In this document: positions 25,860 through 33,695 of the stretch, piece by piece
Layout: each line of letters begins with the position of its first letter
Position numbering within the stretch: position 1 is the first letter of the stretch
Origin: Pseudonocardia cypriaca
GTDB taxonomy: Bacteria > Actinomycetota > Actinomycetes > Mycobacteriales > Pseudonocardiaceae
Assembly: GCF_006717045.1 (NCBI RefSeq)
Contig: NZ_VFPH01000002.1
Span: 620,001-684,000 of the forward strand
DNA length: 64,000 nucleotides
Reading direction: 5' to 3'
Notes under the pieces: generated by a model
Databases searched by the model: none
What the model saw: only the letters and a program-made list of their open reading frames with translations
Told to the model about the DNA's origin: nothing
Translations under genes and position numbers: made by a program

Positions 25860-25910
25860 GAGTCAAGAGACTCTCGAAATTTTGCTACTCATTCGGGATT
25901 CTGGTATCCA
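25860..25910. promoter_or_regulatory. Divergent promoter/operator region for the GntR-controlled operon
   Basis: This is a local AT-rich island between the operon and the regulator. It contains a perfect inverted repeat GAGTC-AAGA-GACTC (25860-25873) and a second dyad TGGTATCCA (25902-25910) that overlaps the expected ribosome site of the regulator. FCD-type GntR proteins bind short dyads of this kind and commonly repress themselves and a divergent operon. Placement as operators is inference. Confidence 0.45.
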
Positions 25911-25916
25911 TGACCG

Positions 25917-26582
25917 ATGGCGGGTCGGGGGAAGACGATCAACGGTGCGGCGTACGACCGACTCCGCGCCGACATCCTGAGCGGACGACTCCGGCCCGGG
26001 GAGCGCCTCAAGTTCGCCGGCTTGTCCCAGCAGTACGAAGTGAGCATGAGCGTGCTGCGCGAGGCGCTCGCCAAGCTCAGCGCGGAAAAGCTCGTCGTGG
26101 GCGCGCCTCAGCAGGGCTTCCGCGTCGTCCCGCTGTCCACGGAGGATCTCGAGGACCTCACGGCCGTCCGTTGCGACGTCGAGGGGCTCGCGTTCCGCTA
26201 CTCGATCGAGCGCGGAGACCTGGTGTGGGAGAGCCGCGTGATCGCTGCGCACCACACCCTCGAACGGACCCCGATGATGGTCGAGGGAGATCCGCAGCTG
26301 TTCAGCGAGGCGTGGGCCGCGGCGCACTCGGACTTCCACCTCGCGCTCTTCGAGGGCTGCGGATCACCACGCCTCATCGGACTCGCGTCCTCGCTCCGCG
26401 ACAGCGCCGAGCTCTACCGCCGCTGGTCACGCCCCCTCGGCGATCCCGGCCGGGACATCGCCGCGGAGCACCGCGCACTGCGCGACGCGGCACTCGACCG
26501 CGACGCGGACGCGGGCGTACGCCTGCTCAACGCCCATATCAGCCGCACGACGTACAAGCTGCTCGACGCCGTCGCGCGATGA
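25917..26582 (+). CDS. GntR-family transcriptional regulator (FadR/FCD subfamily)
   Basis: The 221-residue protein has an N-terminal winged helix (YDRLRADILSGRLRPGERLK, EVSMSVLREALAKLSAEKLV) and a C-terminal helical FCD ligand-binding domain (DLTAVRCDVEGLAFRYSIE). The metal-binding histidines and acidic residues are at DFHLALFEGCG and EHRALRDAALD. FCD domains bind metal plus a carboxylate metabolite. It is divergent from the catabolic operon, so it probably represses it until a pathway intermediate accumulates. Confidence 0.9.
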   Translation: MAGRGKTINGAAYDRLRADILSGRLRPGERLKFAGLSQQYEVSMSVLREALAKLSAEKLVVGAPQQGFRVVPLSTEDLEDLTAVRCDVEGLAFRYSIERGDLVWESRVIAAHHTLERTPMMVEGDPQLFSEAWAAAHSDFHLALFEGCGSPRLIGLASSLRDSAELYRRWSRPLGDPGRDIAAEHRALRDAALDRDADAGVRLLNAHISRTTYKLLDAVAR

Positions 26583-26634
26583 AGATCTTGCGCATCGCCG
26601 CTCGGCATGGGGCGGACGATCTGGGGGGAAGTGA

Positions 26635-27027
26635 ATGAAAGTACGGTTCGCTCGGTGGCTCGGAATCTCCTTCATGGTCGCCGGCGTCGCCGCCATCCTC
26701 GTCTGCCTCGGAATCGCGTTCAGCGGTATGCCGGAGGTCGGGCTCGTCGTCGGCATCGTCTTGGGCCCGGGGTTCATCGCGTTCGGCTGGCTCTACCTCG
26801 ACCGCCTTCCGTACTTCATCCTCACCGACGCCAATCTCGTCGTTCCCATCCAGCCGGTCCACAGCAGGGCTCTGAACGGCGGCCGGCTCACCGTGGACGG
26901 CGTCCGGCTGGTGATCGTTCGTCCCGGCGAAGAACCCGAGAAGCTCCCGGTCTACCGCTGGTACGCCCACCCGGACGACTGGGCCAAGGTGGTGGCGACG
27001 ATCACGCAGGGCGGGCTGCGGCACTGA
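26635..27027 (+). CDS. Small two-helix membrane protein of unknown function
   Basis: ATG 26635 lies behind GGGGGAAGTGA. The 130-residue product has two membrane segments (LGISFMVAGVAAILVCLGIAF and VGLVVGIVLGPGFIAFGWLYL). A cytoplasmic tail of about 70 residues (FILTDANLVVPIQPVHSRA onward) has the feel of a PH-like or YcxB-type small domain. I do not recognise a named family. It stands 50 bases after the GntR gene in the same direction and might be co-transcribed. Confidence 0.7.
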   Translation: MKVRFARWLGISFMVAGVAAILVCLGIAFSGMPEVGLVVGIVLGPGFIAFGWLYLDRLPYFILTDANLVVPIQPVHSRALNGGRLTVDGVRLVIVRPGEEPEKLPVYRWYAHPDDWAKVVATITQGGLRH

Positions 27028-27172
27028 CCCGCGCCGTGGGGAGCCGCCGGTCCACGATCTCCTTCACACCCGACTTCCGCTGCGACCCGGACGACGCCGT
27101 CGACGCCTTCCTGGACGAGGCCATCCGTGCCTGACGAGGCTCGCCGCCCTCGACCGGATTCGGTGGCTGGCG

Positions 27173-27485
27173 TCAGCTCCGTGCGGGGAGCTTGCGCGCC
27201 GCGGCCGTGGCGAGCTCGGCGGCTGCCCGGCAGAGTTCGGCGTCCGTGCCCGGGCCCTCGTAGATCAGCTGCACGGTCTCGCCAGGCCCGCAGACACCGC
27301 CATGCTGTGTGCCCGGACCCATACCCCGGCTGCGGTGGCAGATCGCGCCAGCGACAGCCCGTGCACAGCACGAACAGGATCCCTTCCAGTGCGGCCCGAT
27401 CGTCGATCCGCGGACGTCTACCCGGTCCTCGTGTCGGGGCCGGGCGGGCAGGAGGGGTCGGATCAGTTCCAAAGGCGTTCGTCTA
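27173..27485 (-). pseudogene. IS5-family transposase relic
   Basis: Minus-strand frames encode the N-terminal part of an IS5-type (IS427 group-like) transposase: LELIRPLLPARP, then in another frame PRIDDRAALEGILFVLCTGC and RWRDLPPQPGYG followed by AWRCLRAWRD. At least one indel separates the two parts. The DDE catalytic domain is missing. A different frame then supplies VQLIYEGPGTDAELCRAAAE to a stop at 27173, which I cannot match to the transposase and which may be the tail of the disrupted host gene. No terminal inverted repeats were found. Confidence 0.6.
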
Positions 27486-27573
27486 TGAGTTGCCGCTGCC
27501 GCAGCGTCACGGCCGAGAAGGATCACCGACCCCGACCATCAAGATCACGTCCGACGCGAGTTTGAGACCAGGT

Positions 27574-28488
27574 CTAAGCCGCCTGGCGCAGCAACGCCCG
27601 GGTGCGAGCGCGCTCTTCGTCGCCAGGGCCGAAGATGTGCGCAGCGAATTCGGCGACCCCGGCGGCCCGGATCTCCTCCAGCCGGGCACTGACCGCGTCC
27701 TCATCGCCGATGAGCGCCACGTCGGCGGGCCCCTGCGCACCTTCGCGGGCAAGCATCGCCTGGTAGGACGGCAGTGTCCCATACAACGCATAGGTCTCGG
27801 CTGCTAGCTCGCGGACCTTGGCGGCGTCGTCGGTGACGCAGATCGGCAGTGCCGCGACGACCTCGGCTTCCCGACCCGCTTCCTCAGCGGCGGCACGAAG
27901 AGTGGGCACCACGTGGTCGGCCAGGGTGCGCGGACCGGTCAGGAAGGTGATCGTACCGGCGGTGCGCCGACCGGCGATGCGCAGAACCTGCGGCCCCATC
28001 GCGGCCACGTACACCGGCGGCGCGGTGGCTCCGGCAACGCGTACATTGCCCCGGGTGGTGTAGATCTCGCCGGTCGCATCCGCCTTCTCGCCGGCCAGCA
28101 GTGGCTGCAACCCGTCGAGGTACTCGTTGAGCCGCCGGACCGGACGGTCCCATGGCACGCCCCACATGCCGTCACAGATCAGTGCGTGGGTCAGGCCAAT
28201 GCCGAGCCGGAAGCGGCCGCCCCCTATGAGGTTCAGGGTGAGCGCGGCTTGGGCGAGCGACATCGGCTGGCGCAGCTGGATCGGCTGCACGCCGGTGCCG
28301 AGCGTCATACCTTCGACCTCCCGCAGGGCGATGCCCAGTGTGACCAGAGCGTCCGGATCCCAGGGCAGCTGCACAGTCCACGCGTGACTGAACCCCTCGT
28401 CGCGGGCCGCACGAAGGTCGTGCACGTAGTCGTCGACCGGCGATGCCCGCAGGCTGTCGTGGAAGTAGGTGAACAGGCTGGTGCGCAT
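27574..28488 (-). CDS. LLM-class (F420-dependent type) flavin oxidoreductase
   Basis: ATG 28488 follows GGAGGGCAGTC and gives 304 residues with the luciferase-like TIM barrel: SLFTYFHDSLRASPVDDYVH, HAWTVQLPWDPDALVTLGIA, GRFRLGIGLTHAL and GPQVLRIAGRRTAGTITFLTG. Actinobacterial members mostly use F420 rather than FMN and reduce or oxidise small carbonyl or alcohol substrates. Cofactor choice here is inference from the host group. It stands alone between an IS relic and a stretch of apparently non-coding DNA. Confidence 0.88.
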   Translation of the reverse strand: MRTSLFTYFHDSLRASPVDDYVHDLRAARDEGFSHAWTVQLPWDPDALVTLGIALREVEGMTLGTGVQPIQLRQPMSLAQAALTLNLIGGGRFRLGIGLTHALICDGMWGVPWDRPVRRLNEYLDGLQPLLAGEKADATGEIYTTRGNVRVAGATAPPVYVAAMGPQVLRIAGRRTAGTITFLTGPRTLADHVVPTLRAAAEEAGREAEVVAALPICVTDDAAKVRELAAETYALYGTLPSYQAMLAREGAQGPADVALIGDEDAVSARLEEIRAAGVAEFAAHIFGPGDEERARTRALLRQAA

Positions 28489-29437
28489 GACTGCCCTCCG
28501 AACTGAGCCGGTCCGCCGCCGGCCGCTACTCGCCGCCATTCAGTTCAGGCAACCGAGGATCCGGTTGTCGACGCCACGTCGGGCGCTACCGGATGCGTCA
28601 CCCCCGGAACCGCGGCTGGACCAGGCTCACCGTGGCCCGCCCCGTGGTCGCTGGGAACAGCAGACAGCGGCCGATCGGCGAACGGTGGGTAGTTGGGTCC
28701 GCATGGCGCAGCCTGTGTACTACTTCGGCAGTTGCGGGCCATCCACCGCTCGATGTGAGCGAAGATCAGCTGCGGTGGGACTGTGGAAGGTCTTCAAGAA
28801 GATCACGCGGTGGCCTGTCGAACTTGTCTACGCCACTGCTGGACGCCACTCGGCATCTTCGTCTGCGGCACACGTTGTGCGGTCTGGCTACACACGTGGC
28901 TGACGTGCTTTCTCCCCGGACATTGGCACGCAGATGACGCGGCCTGATAGGTCCCGGAACGGCGCTCGCGCATCCCTTTACATGATGACTCGGCACCGCC
29001 CCATCGCGCTCCGCTATCGATGCCTCCAGCGCCGACCTATGGCTGGGCGCTACGTCGACGCCGGACCGGGATGAAGACCCAACGAAGTACCCGCCCCCAT
29101 CCACACTGCACTGCCCGGAGCGAAGCCGGTTCCGCGTGCAGCCGCACCACTCTGCTCGAAGCGCAGGCACGCTGCCACGACGAAGCCGACGACGCGACCC
29201 CTTGACAACAGCAGTCCGCGACGACGACAGCCAAGACGTCAAGCCTCCAGCCCGTCCCGAACCGATCAGAACTACACCGCGGTCCTGGAGCAAACCCTGA
29301 CCCCTTTCGCGGCGCCAGACGGCTTGCTCCAGATTTGCTCCAGTCGGGCGCGCAACGGCGTGCCGAACTACCAGAACCAGATCGTCCTGAGCCCCGCCTC
29401 AGATCTCCAGCATCGACGTCCTTGCAGCTAGAAACGC
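28489..29437. other. Roughly 950-base region without recognisable genes
   Basis: Composition is visibly less GC-rich and less periodic than in the surrounding genes. All open frames are short and none has a domain-like translation. Near 29300-29345 the sequence GCTCCAGATTTGCTCCAG recurs in slightly altered form. On the minus strand that stretch reads LEQIWSKPSG, faintly like a recombinase tail, but it is not enough for a call. The region ends at a terminator and partial tRNA gene, so it may be an eroded insertion zone. Confidence 0.4.
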
Positions 29438-29476
29438 CGATGGGCGGCTCCCTCGTGTTGAAAGAACCGCCCATCG
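29438..29476 (-). terminator. Hairpin terminator downstream of tRNA-Pro fragment
   Basis: A perfect ten-base stem, CGATGGGCGG (29438-29447) with CCGCCCATCG (29467-29476), encloses a 19-base loop. On the minus strand it follows the tRNA fragment by a few bases and is followed by GCGTTTCT, a modest T-run. This fits a factor-independent terminator of the original tRNA gene. Confidence 0.6.
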
Positions 29477-29481
29477 TGCCG

Positions 29482-29523
29482 TCGGGACGACAGGATTTGA
29501 ACCTGCGACCCGTTGACCCCCAG
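29482..29523 (-). tRNA. 3' part of a tRNA-Pro(GGG) gene; probable attachment-site relic
   Basis: Read on the minus strand the 42 bases run from the anticodon loop CTGGGGG through the variable region, a complete T-arm (GCAGG-TTCAAAT-CCTGT) and the 3' acceptor strand CGTCCCGA of tRNA-Pro(GGG). The D-arm and 5' acceptor strand are absent. The sequence upstream instead forms a longer hairpin with the anticodon side (CCCGTTGACC with GGTCAACGGG). Tyrosine-recombinase elements of actinomycetes often integrate at tRNA genes and duplicate exactly this 3' portion, so I read it as an att relic. An intact copy should lie elsewhere. It cannot make a functional tRNA. Confidence 0.7.
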
Positions 29524-29748
29524 TACGGTCAACGGGTCGAGCCGACCTGGCAAAATAGAGGATCCCCTGCTTGGCCTGGTGCAGTACGACGCAACTCGGC
29601 GACCTTCAGGCCCGCTCGGCGCGATGCCGTGCTCCACATTCGCTCCACCCCAGCCGTCAATGACCTCGCCGCGGGACAGGGCGGCCAACGCGCTCGGCCC
29701 CGAGGAAGGGCGACCACCGGCTCGTATCCCAGTTCCCGTTGGTGCCGA

Positions 29749-30729
29749 TCAACGTGCGTACCGTCGCGCCAAAGCCTCCACCACGGTTGCCATGTGTTCG
29801 CGCAGCTTCGGAGGGCCGAGTACCTCCGCGTCAGCACCGAGGCGGAGCAAATCCGTCACGGCCTGCTCCGCCGGCTCGACGGGAATGGTGACTTCGACCC
29901 AACCGGCTTCGTCCGGCGGGCCCGCAGTGCGGCTCGCAGCGTCGGCCACAGCGGGCTCCAGCAAGTGCGGCAGGCGCTCGGCGCCCTGTGGCGAGATGCG
30001 TAGCGTCGCCGTGCCCCGGAATCGGTCGTGGTCGAACCGCTCCAGCTGGTCCGCCCAGTACGCGGCAAGATCGAAGCCGGGCTCGCGTTCGAACTCGTCG
30101 GCGAGCACGTCGACGCCGAGTAGTCGCGATACCCGGTAGGTGCGCATCTCGCGCTCGGCAGCCCGCGCCACGAGGTACCAGCGTCCCCCCTTGAGCACGA
30201 TCCCGTGCGGCTCGACGGTGCGTACGATCTCCTGCGGCTGCTCCCACCGCAGGTACCGGATCGTGACGGTCCGCTGCTGCCACGCCGCACCCGCAACCGC
30301 AGCGAGGTGGGGCACCCGGTCGGCGTCGTGGTACCAGGATGGCGTGTCGAGGTGGAAGCGCTGGGCGCTGCGGTCGGCGCGGACCCGGAGCTCCGCGGGC
30401 AGTGCGGCGAGCAGCTTCACCTGGGCGGCCGCAGCGGTGGACCCCATACCGAGCTCGTCAGCCGCCGCAGGCAGCGATGCGAGGAACAGCGACTCGGCCT
30501 CCGGCGCGGTGAGCCCGGTCAGCCGGGTGCGATAGCCCTCGACGAGCCGATATCCACCTTCGTGGCCCGGCTCTCCGTACACGGGCACGCCGGCCGCACC
30601 GAGGGATTCCACGTCGCGATAGACGGTGCGGACCGAGACCTCCAGCGCCGCAGCGAGCTCCCGCGCCGTCATCCGCTCCCGCGTCTGCAACAGCATCAGC
30701 AAGGACACGAGCCGGCTCGCGCGCACCAC
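29749..30729 (-). CDS. HTH/WYL-domain transcriptional regulator
   Basis: GTG at 30729 (or 30726) starts a DeoR-like winged helix (RLVSLLMLLQTRERMTAREL, EVSVRTVYRDVESLGAAGVPV). The WYL domain follows, with the ligand-binding core EPHGIVLKGGRWYLVARA and RTYRVSRLLGV, and a WCX C-terminal extension. About 326 residues is normal. Actinobacterial WYL proteins sense nucleic-acid or nucleotide ligands, or act as repressors of the next gene. The start sites of this gene and the divergent SnoaL gene are only 60 bases apart, so it likely controls that gene. Confidence 0.9.
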   Translation of the reverse strand: MVRASRLVSLLMLLQTRERMTARELAAALEVSVRTVYRDVESLGAAGVPVYGEPGHEGGYRLVEGYRTRLTGLTAPEAESLFLASLPAAADELGMGSTAAAAQVKLLAALPAELRVRADRSAQRFHLDTPSWYHDADRVPHLAAVAGAAWQQRTVTIRYLRWEQPQEIVRTVEPHGIVLKGGRWYLVARAAEREMRTYRVSRLLGVDVLADEFEREPGFDLAAYWADQLERFDHDRFRGTATLRISPQGAERLPHLLEPAVADAASRTAGPPDEAGWVEVTIPVEPAEQAVTDLLRLGADAEVLGPPKLREHMATVVEALARRYAR

Positions 30730-30789
30730 CTCAGTCTGCCGGAGTCCACTGACACAAGATGGCAGCAGACCAGCCATAGCGTCCGGGTC

Positions 30790-31614
30790 ATGGGAATCAC
30801 CGATGACACCGCCGCCTTCGTCCGCCGCTACGTCGACGTCTGGAACGAGCCCGACGCCGATGAGCGGCGCGCGACGGTGGCTGCGCTGTGGGCCGAGGAC
30901 GGCATCGAGCACACCGACGCGAACACCTACCACGGCCACACGGAGATCACCGCGCGTGTGACGGGCGCATACGAACAGTTCGTGCGCGACGGCGGATTCA
31001 GGTTCACCCTCGGAGACGAGCCGGCCTGGCACGACGGTGCTGTCACGTTCACCGTGCAGATGGTCAAGGCGACTGGAGGCGGGCCGGTGTGGGCTGCCAC
31101 CATCCTCACCGTCCTCGACGCCGACGGTCGCATCCGCGCCGACCACCAGTTCGCCCGGGCAGCACCGTCCAACGCCGACACCCGCGCCACCGCCGAGGAG
31201 CTGCTGCGCCGGATCGGCGCAGGCAACCCGGACGAGGTCGCGGAACTGTTCGCCGAGAAGGTCGACTGGCGGCTCAGCTGGCCGGCCGAGGGGCACCCGG
31301 CCGTGCCGTGGATCCGGCCGCGGAACACCCGCGCCGACGTCGCCGACCACTTTCGCGAACTGCGGGACGCGCACGTGCCGCAGCACGAGTTCCCGGACCC
31401 GACCGTGCTCGTCGACGGAGCCGGTGCCGTAGTGCTCACCGAGATCCGCCAGACGCCGCGAGCCACCGGCGTGCCCTACACCGCGCTCTGCGCGCTGCGA
31501 CTCACCATCGAGGACGGACTGATCACGGCCTACCACGTGTACGAGGACAGCCTGTCGGTCGCGAACGCCCTCGCCGCCTCAGGAGTCCAGGACCTCCAGC
31601 AAGAGAGCGTCTAG
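30790..31614 (+). CDS. Protein with two tandem SnoaL/NTF2-like domains
   Basis: The 274-residue product repeats the SnoaL-like fold twice: residues 1-115 (FVRRYVDVWNEPDADERRAT, ALWAEDGIEHTD) and 130-260 (ATAEELLRRIGAGNPDEVAE, LFAEKVDWRLSWPAEG). NTF2-like barrels bind hydrophobic or polyketide-like ligands and catalyse isomerisation or cyclisation, or serve as binding modules. Divergent from the WYL regulator, so probably the regulated target. Specific substrate unknown. The two halves share layout but little identity, which points to an old fusion. Confidence 0.8.
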   Translation: MGITDDTAAFVRRYVDVWNEPDADERRATVAALWAEDGIEHTDANTYHGHTEITARVTGAYEQFVRDGGFRFTLGDEPAWHDGAVTFTVQMVKATGGGPVWAATILTVLDADGRIRADHQFARAAPSNADTRATAEELLRRIGAGNPDEVAELFAEKVDWRLSWPAEGHPAVPWIRPRNTRADVADHFRELRDAHVPQHEFPDPTVLVDGAGAVVLTEIRQTPRATGVPYTALCALRLTIEDGLITAYHVYEDSLSVANALAASGVQDLQQESV

Positions 31615-31933
31615 AGCAAGAGCACGACTCGCTTCGACGGCCGCCGCTCGTTGGCATCGTCGCGAGGAGCGCGTCGACCTTCCATCAGCGACGACAAGGA
31701 CGCCGATACGTCACACCCGAGTGCGACGCCGAAGCGGCCGCATCGCGACGCCGCGCCCCACCTGTGACGCCCTTTACTCAGACTGGTCGACGAGAACGGT
31801 GTGGCCAGCCGACCGAGTACACCGCCGCGGCGTTGCCGCTCGCTCAGATCGACGTCGGAACTTGTCGAATCTGCTGGACCCGTCCGACGTAGAGGTGTAC
31901 GGACGAAGCGACCGAGATCAAGAGGAGACCGTC
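31615..31933 (+). promoter_or_regulatory. Intergenic region with candidate ECF42 promoter (31863-31888)
   Basis: Upstream of the YCII gene lies TGTCGA (31863-31868), a 16-base spacer and CGAC (31885-31888). This matches the type of promoter described for ECF42 sigma factors (TGTCGA at -35, CGAC/CGTC at -10). It would place transcription start about 40 bases before the YCII start codon and make the YCII/sigma operon autoregulated. The rest of the interval shows no gene. Confidence 0.6.
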
Positions 31934-32299
31934 ATGGCCCAGTACGCGGTGCTGATCTACGCCAACGACTCCGCCCACGCGCCCGACGCGACGTCGGATG
32001 AGCTGGAGGGAAGCACTGATCACGCGGAGGACCTGGCTGGCCAGGGATCGATGGTGGCCGCGTACGCGCTGACCCCGCGGGACATGGCGACGTCCATCCG
32101 CGGCAACTCCATCACCGACGGCCCGTTCCTGGACTCCAAGGAGGTCGTCGCCGGCTTCTACGTGCTCGAGGCGCCCGACCTCGACGCCGCCCTGGCGATC
32201 GCGCGTACCAACCCGGTCGTGCACGAGGGCGGCGGCGTAGAGGTTCGCCCGGTGCACAGCGGCGGCCCCGTGGAGCGCACGGAAGAACCCGCTCGGTGA
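31934..32299 (+). CDS. YCII-related (DGPF) domain protein, ECF42 partner
   Basis: ATG 31934 behind GAGGAGACC gives 121 residues. The sequence QYAVLIYANDSAHAPD, then ITDGPFLDSKEVVAGFYVLE and DLDAALAIARTNP, is the DGPF subfamily of YCII-like dimeric barrels. These genes are fixed neighbours of ECF42 sigma factors. Their function is unknown, but the Asp-His-type YCII fold suggests small-molecule chemistry. The gene overlaps the sigma factor start by four bases, so expression is coupled. Confidence 0.92.
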   Translation: MAQYAVLIYANDSAHAPDATSDELEGSTDHAEDLAGQGSMVAAYALTPRDMATSIRGNSITDGPFLDSKEVVAGFYVLEAPDLDAALAIARTNPVVHEGGGVEVRPVHSGGPVERTEEPAR

Positions 32300-33558
32300 C
32301 CGATGTCGCGGCTGTGGAGGCGGCGGTAGCCGGTACGCATCGTCACGAGTGGGCCCGGGTGCTCGCCGCGACGGTGCGTGTTGCGCGTGATCTGGATCTG
32401 GCGGAGGAGTGCGTGCAGGACGCCTACGCCGCAGCGCTCAAGCGCTGGGTCGACGTCGGCATCCCGGACAACCCGGGCGCTTGGCTCGCCACAACGGCGC
32501 GGCGGCGTGCGATCGATGCAATCCGTCGAGACCGGGTGCTGCGGTCCCGGCTGCCCCTGCTGATGACGCCCGAGGAGGCCTCCGGGCCGGAGGAGAACGA
32601 GCTAGAACCCGCTGACGACGCCGTGCCGGACGGCAGATTGCGTCTGATCTTTTTGTGTTGCCACCCGGCGCTGGGCCTGGACGCGCAGGTTGCGCTCACG
32701 CTGCGGCTCGTCTGCGGGGTCCCGGTCGCGGACATCGCGCGCGCATTCCTGGTCTCCGAACCGACCATGGCGGCGCGGATCACCCGCGCCAAGAAGAAGA
32801 TCGCCACCGCGCGGATCCCGTTCCGGGTGCCGAGCCCCGGGGAGTTGCCCGAACGGCTGCCGGCCGTGCTCGGCGTCATCTATCTGCTCTTCACGACCGG
32901 GCACACCGCGCCCACGGGCCGGGCGCTGGTGGGTGCTGAGCTGGTGGACAGAGCGGTGCATCTGTCCGGGATGCTCCGCGAGCTCATGCCCGGCGAGGCC
33001 GAGGTTGCTGGGCTGCACGCGCTGCTCCTGGTGACCAAGGCGCGGCAGGCGACACGGGTTGACGACGACGGCCGCCTTCTGCGGCTGAAAGACCAGGACC
33101 GGTCGCGGTGGGACCGGGCGACGCTGGCCGAGGCCCACGACATCATCATGGGGGCCCTGCGGTCCAAGCCGCCGGGGCGGCTGCTGTTGCAGGCCGCGAT
33201 CGCCTCCCTGTACGCCGATGCGCCGTCCTACGAGGAGACCGACTGGCCGCAGATCCTCTCCCTGTACGACCGGCTGGTGCCGCTGTGGCCGTCACCGGTC
33301 GTGCGGCTGAACCGGACGGTGCCGCTGGCCATGGTTGCCGGCCCGGCGGCCGCACTCGCCGAGATCGAGCGGTTGGAGGGGGACGACCGCCTGGCGGCGT
33401 ACCAGTACCTGCCGGCGGTCAAGGCTGAGCTGTTGAGCCGGCTCGGCCGGCGCGGCGAGGCGGCCGTTGCCTATCGACAGGCGTTCGCGTTGGCCGTCAA
33501 CGAGGCCGAGCGGGCCTTCCTCGCCGGGCAGATCGCCGATCACACTCTCCTGGGCTGA
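32296..33558 (+). CDS. ECF42-type RNA polymerase sigma factor with C-terminal TPR-like extension
   Basis: GTG 32296 overlaps the YCII stop. Region sigma-2 is seen at ARVLAATVRVARDLDLAEEC with VQDAYAAALKRW and IPDNPGAWLATTARRRAID. Region sigma-4 is at LTLRLVCGVPVADIARAFLV with SEPTMAARITRAKKKI. The remaining roughly 220 residues (HTAPTGRALVGAELVDRAVH through RLAAYQYLPAVKAELLSRLG) are the conserved helical extension that ECF42 proteins need for activity, in place of an anti-sigma partner. A small hairpin (GGGCT/AGCCC at 33552-33566) covers the stop and may aid termination. Confidence 0.93.
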   Translation: MTDVAAVEAAVAGTHRHEWARVLAATVRVARDLDLAEECVQDAYAAALKRWVDVGIPDNPGAWLATTARRRAIDAIRRDRVLRSRLPLLMTPEEASGPEENELEPADDAVPDGRLRLIFLCCHPALGLDAQVALTLRLVCGVPVADIARAFLVSEPTMAARITRAKKKIATARIPFRVPSPGELPERLPAVLGVIYLLFTTGHTAPTGRALVGAELVDRAVHLSGMLRELMPGEAEVAGLHALLLVTKARQATRVDDDGRLLRLKDQDRSRWDRATLAEAHDIIMGALRSKPPGRLLLQAAIASLYADAPSYEETDWPQILSLYDRLVPLWPSPVVRLNRTVPLAMVAGPAAALAEIERLEGDDRLAAYQYLPAVKAELLSRLGRRGEAAVAYRQAFALAVNEAERAFLAGQIADHTLLG

Positions 33559-33695
33559 CATAGCCCGGCCCGCAGGTGGCTGCGCAGCGCGGAAGCCGAG
33601 GCACTCAGTCCACGAGTGGCAGTCGGTGCTGCCACAGAGACCCCCATCACGGGCCTTTGACCACGACCGTCGATCTCCGAGCAAGCGGGGGAACC

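Noticed and set aside
29260..29400. Possible tyrosine-integrase tail (LEQIWSKPSG) beside the tRNA fragment
   Set aside because: Only ten residues look suggestive, there is no catalytic domain and the orientation does not fit an integrase next to attP.
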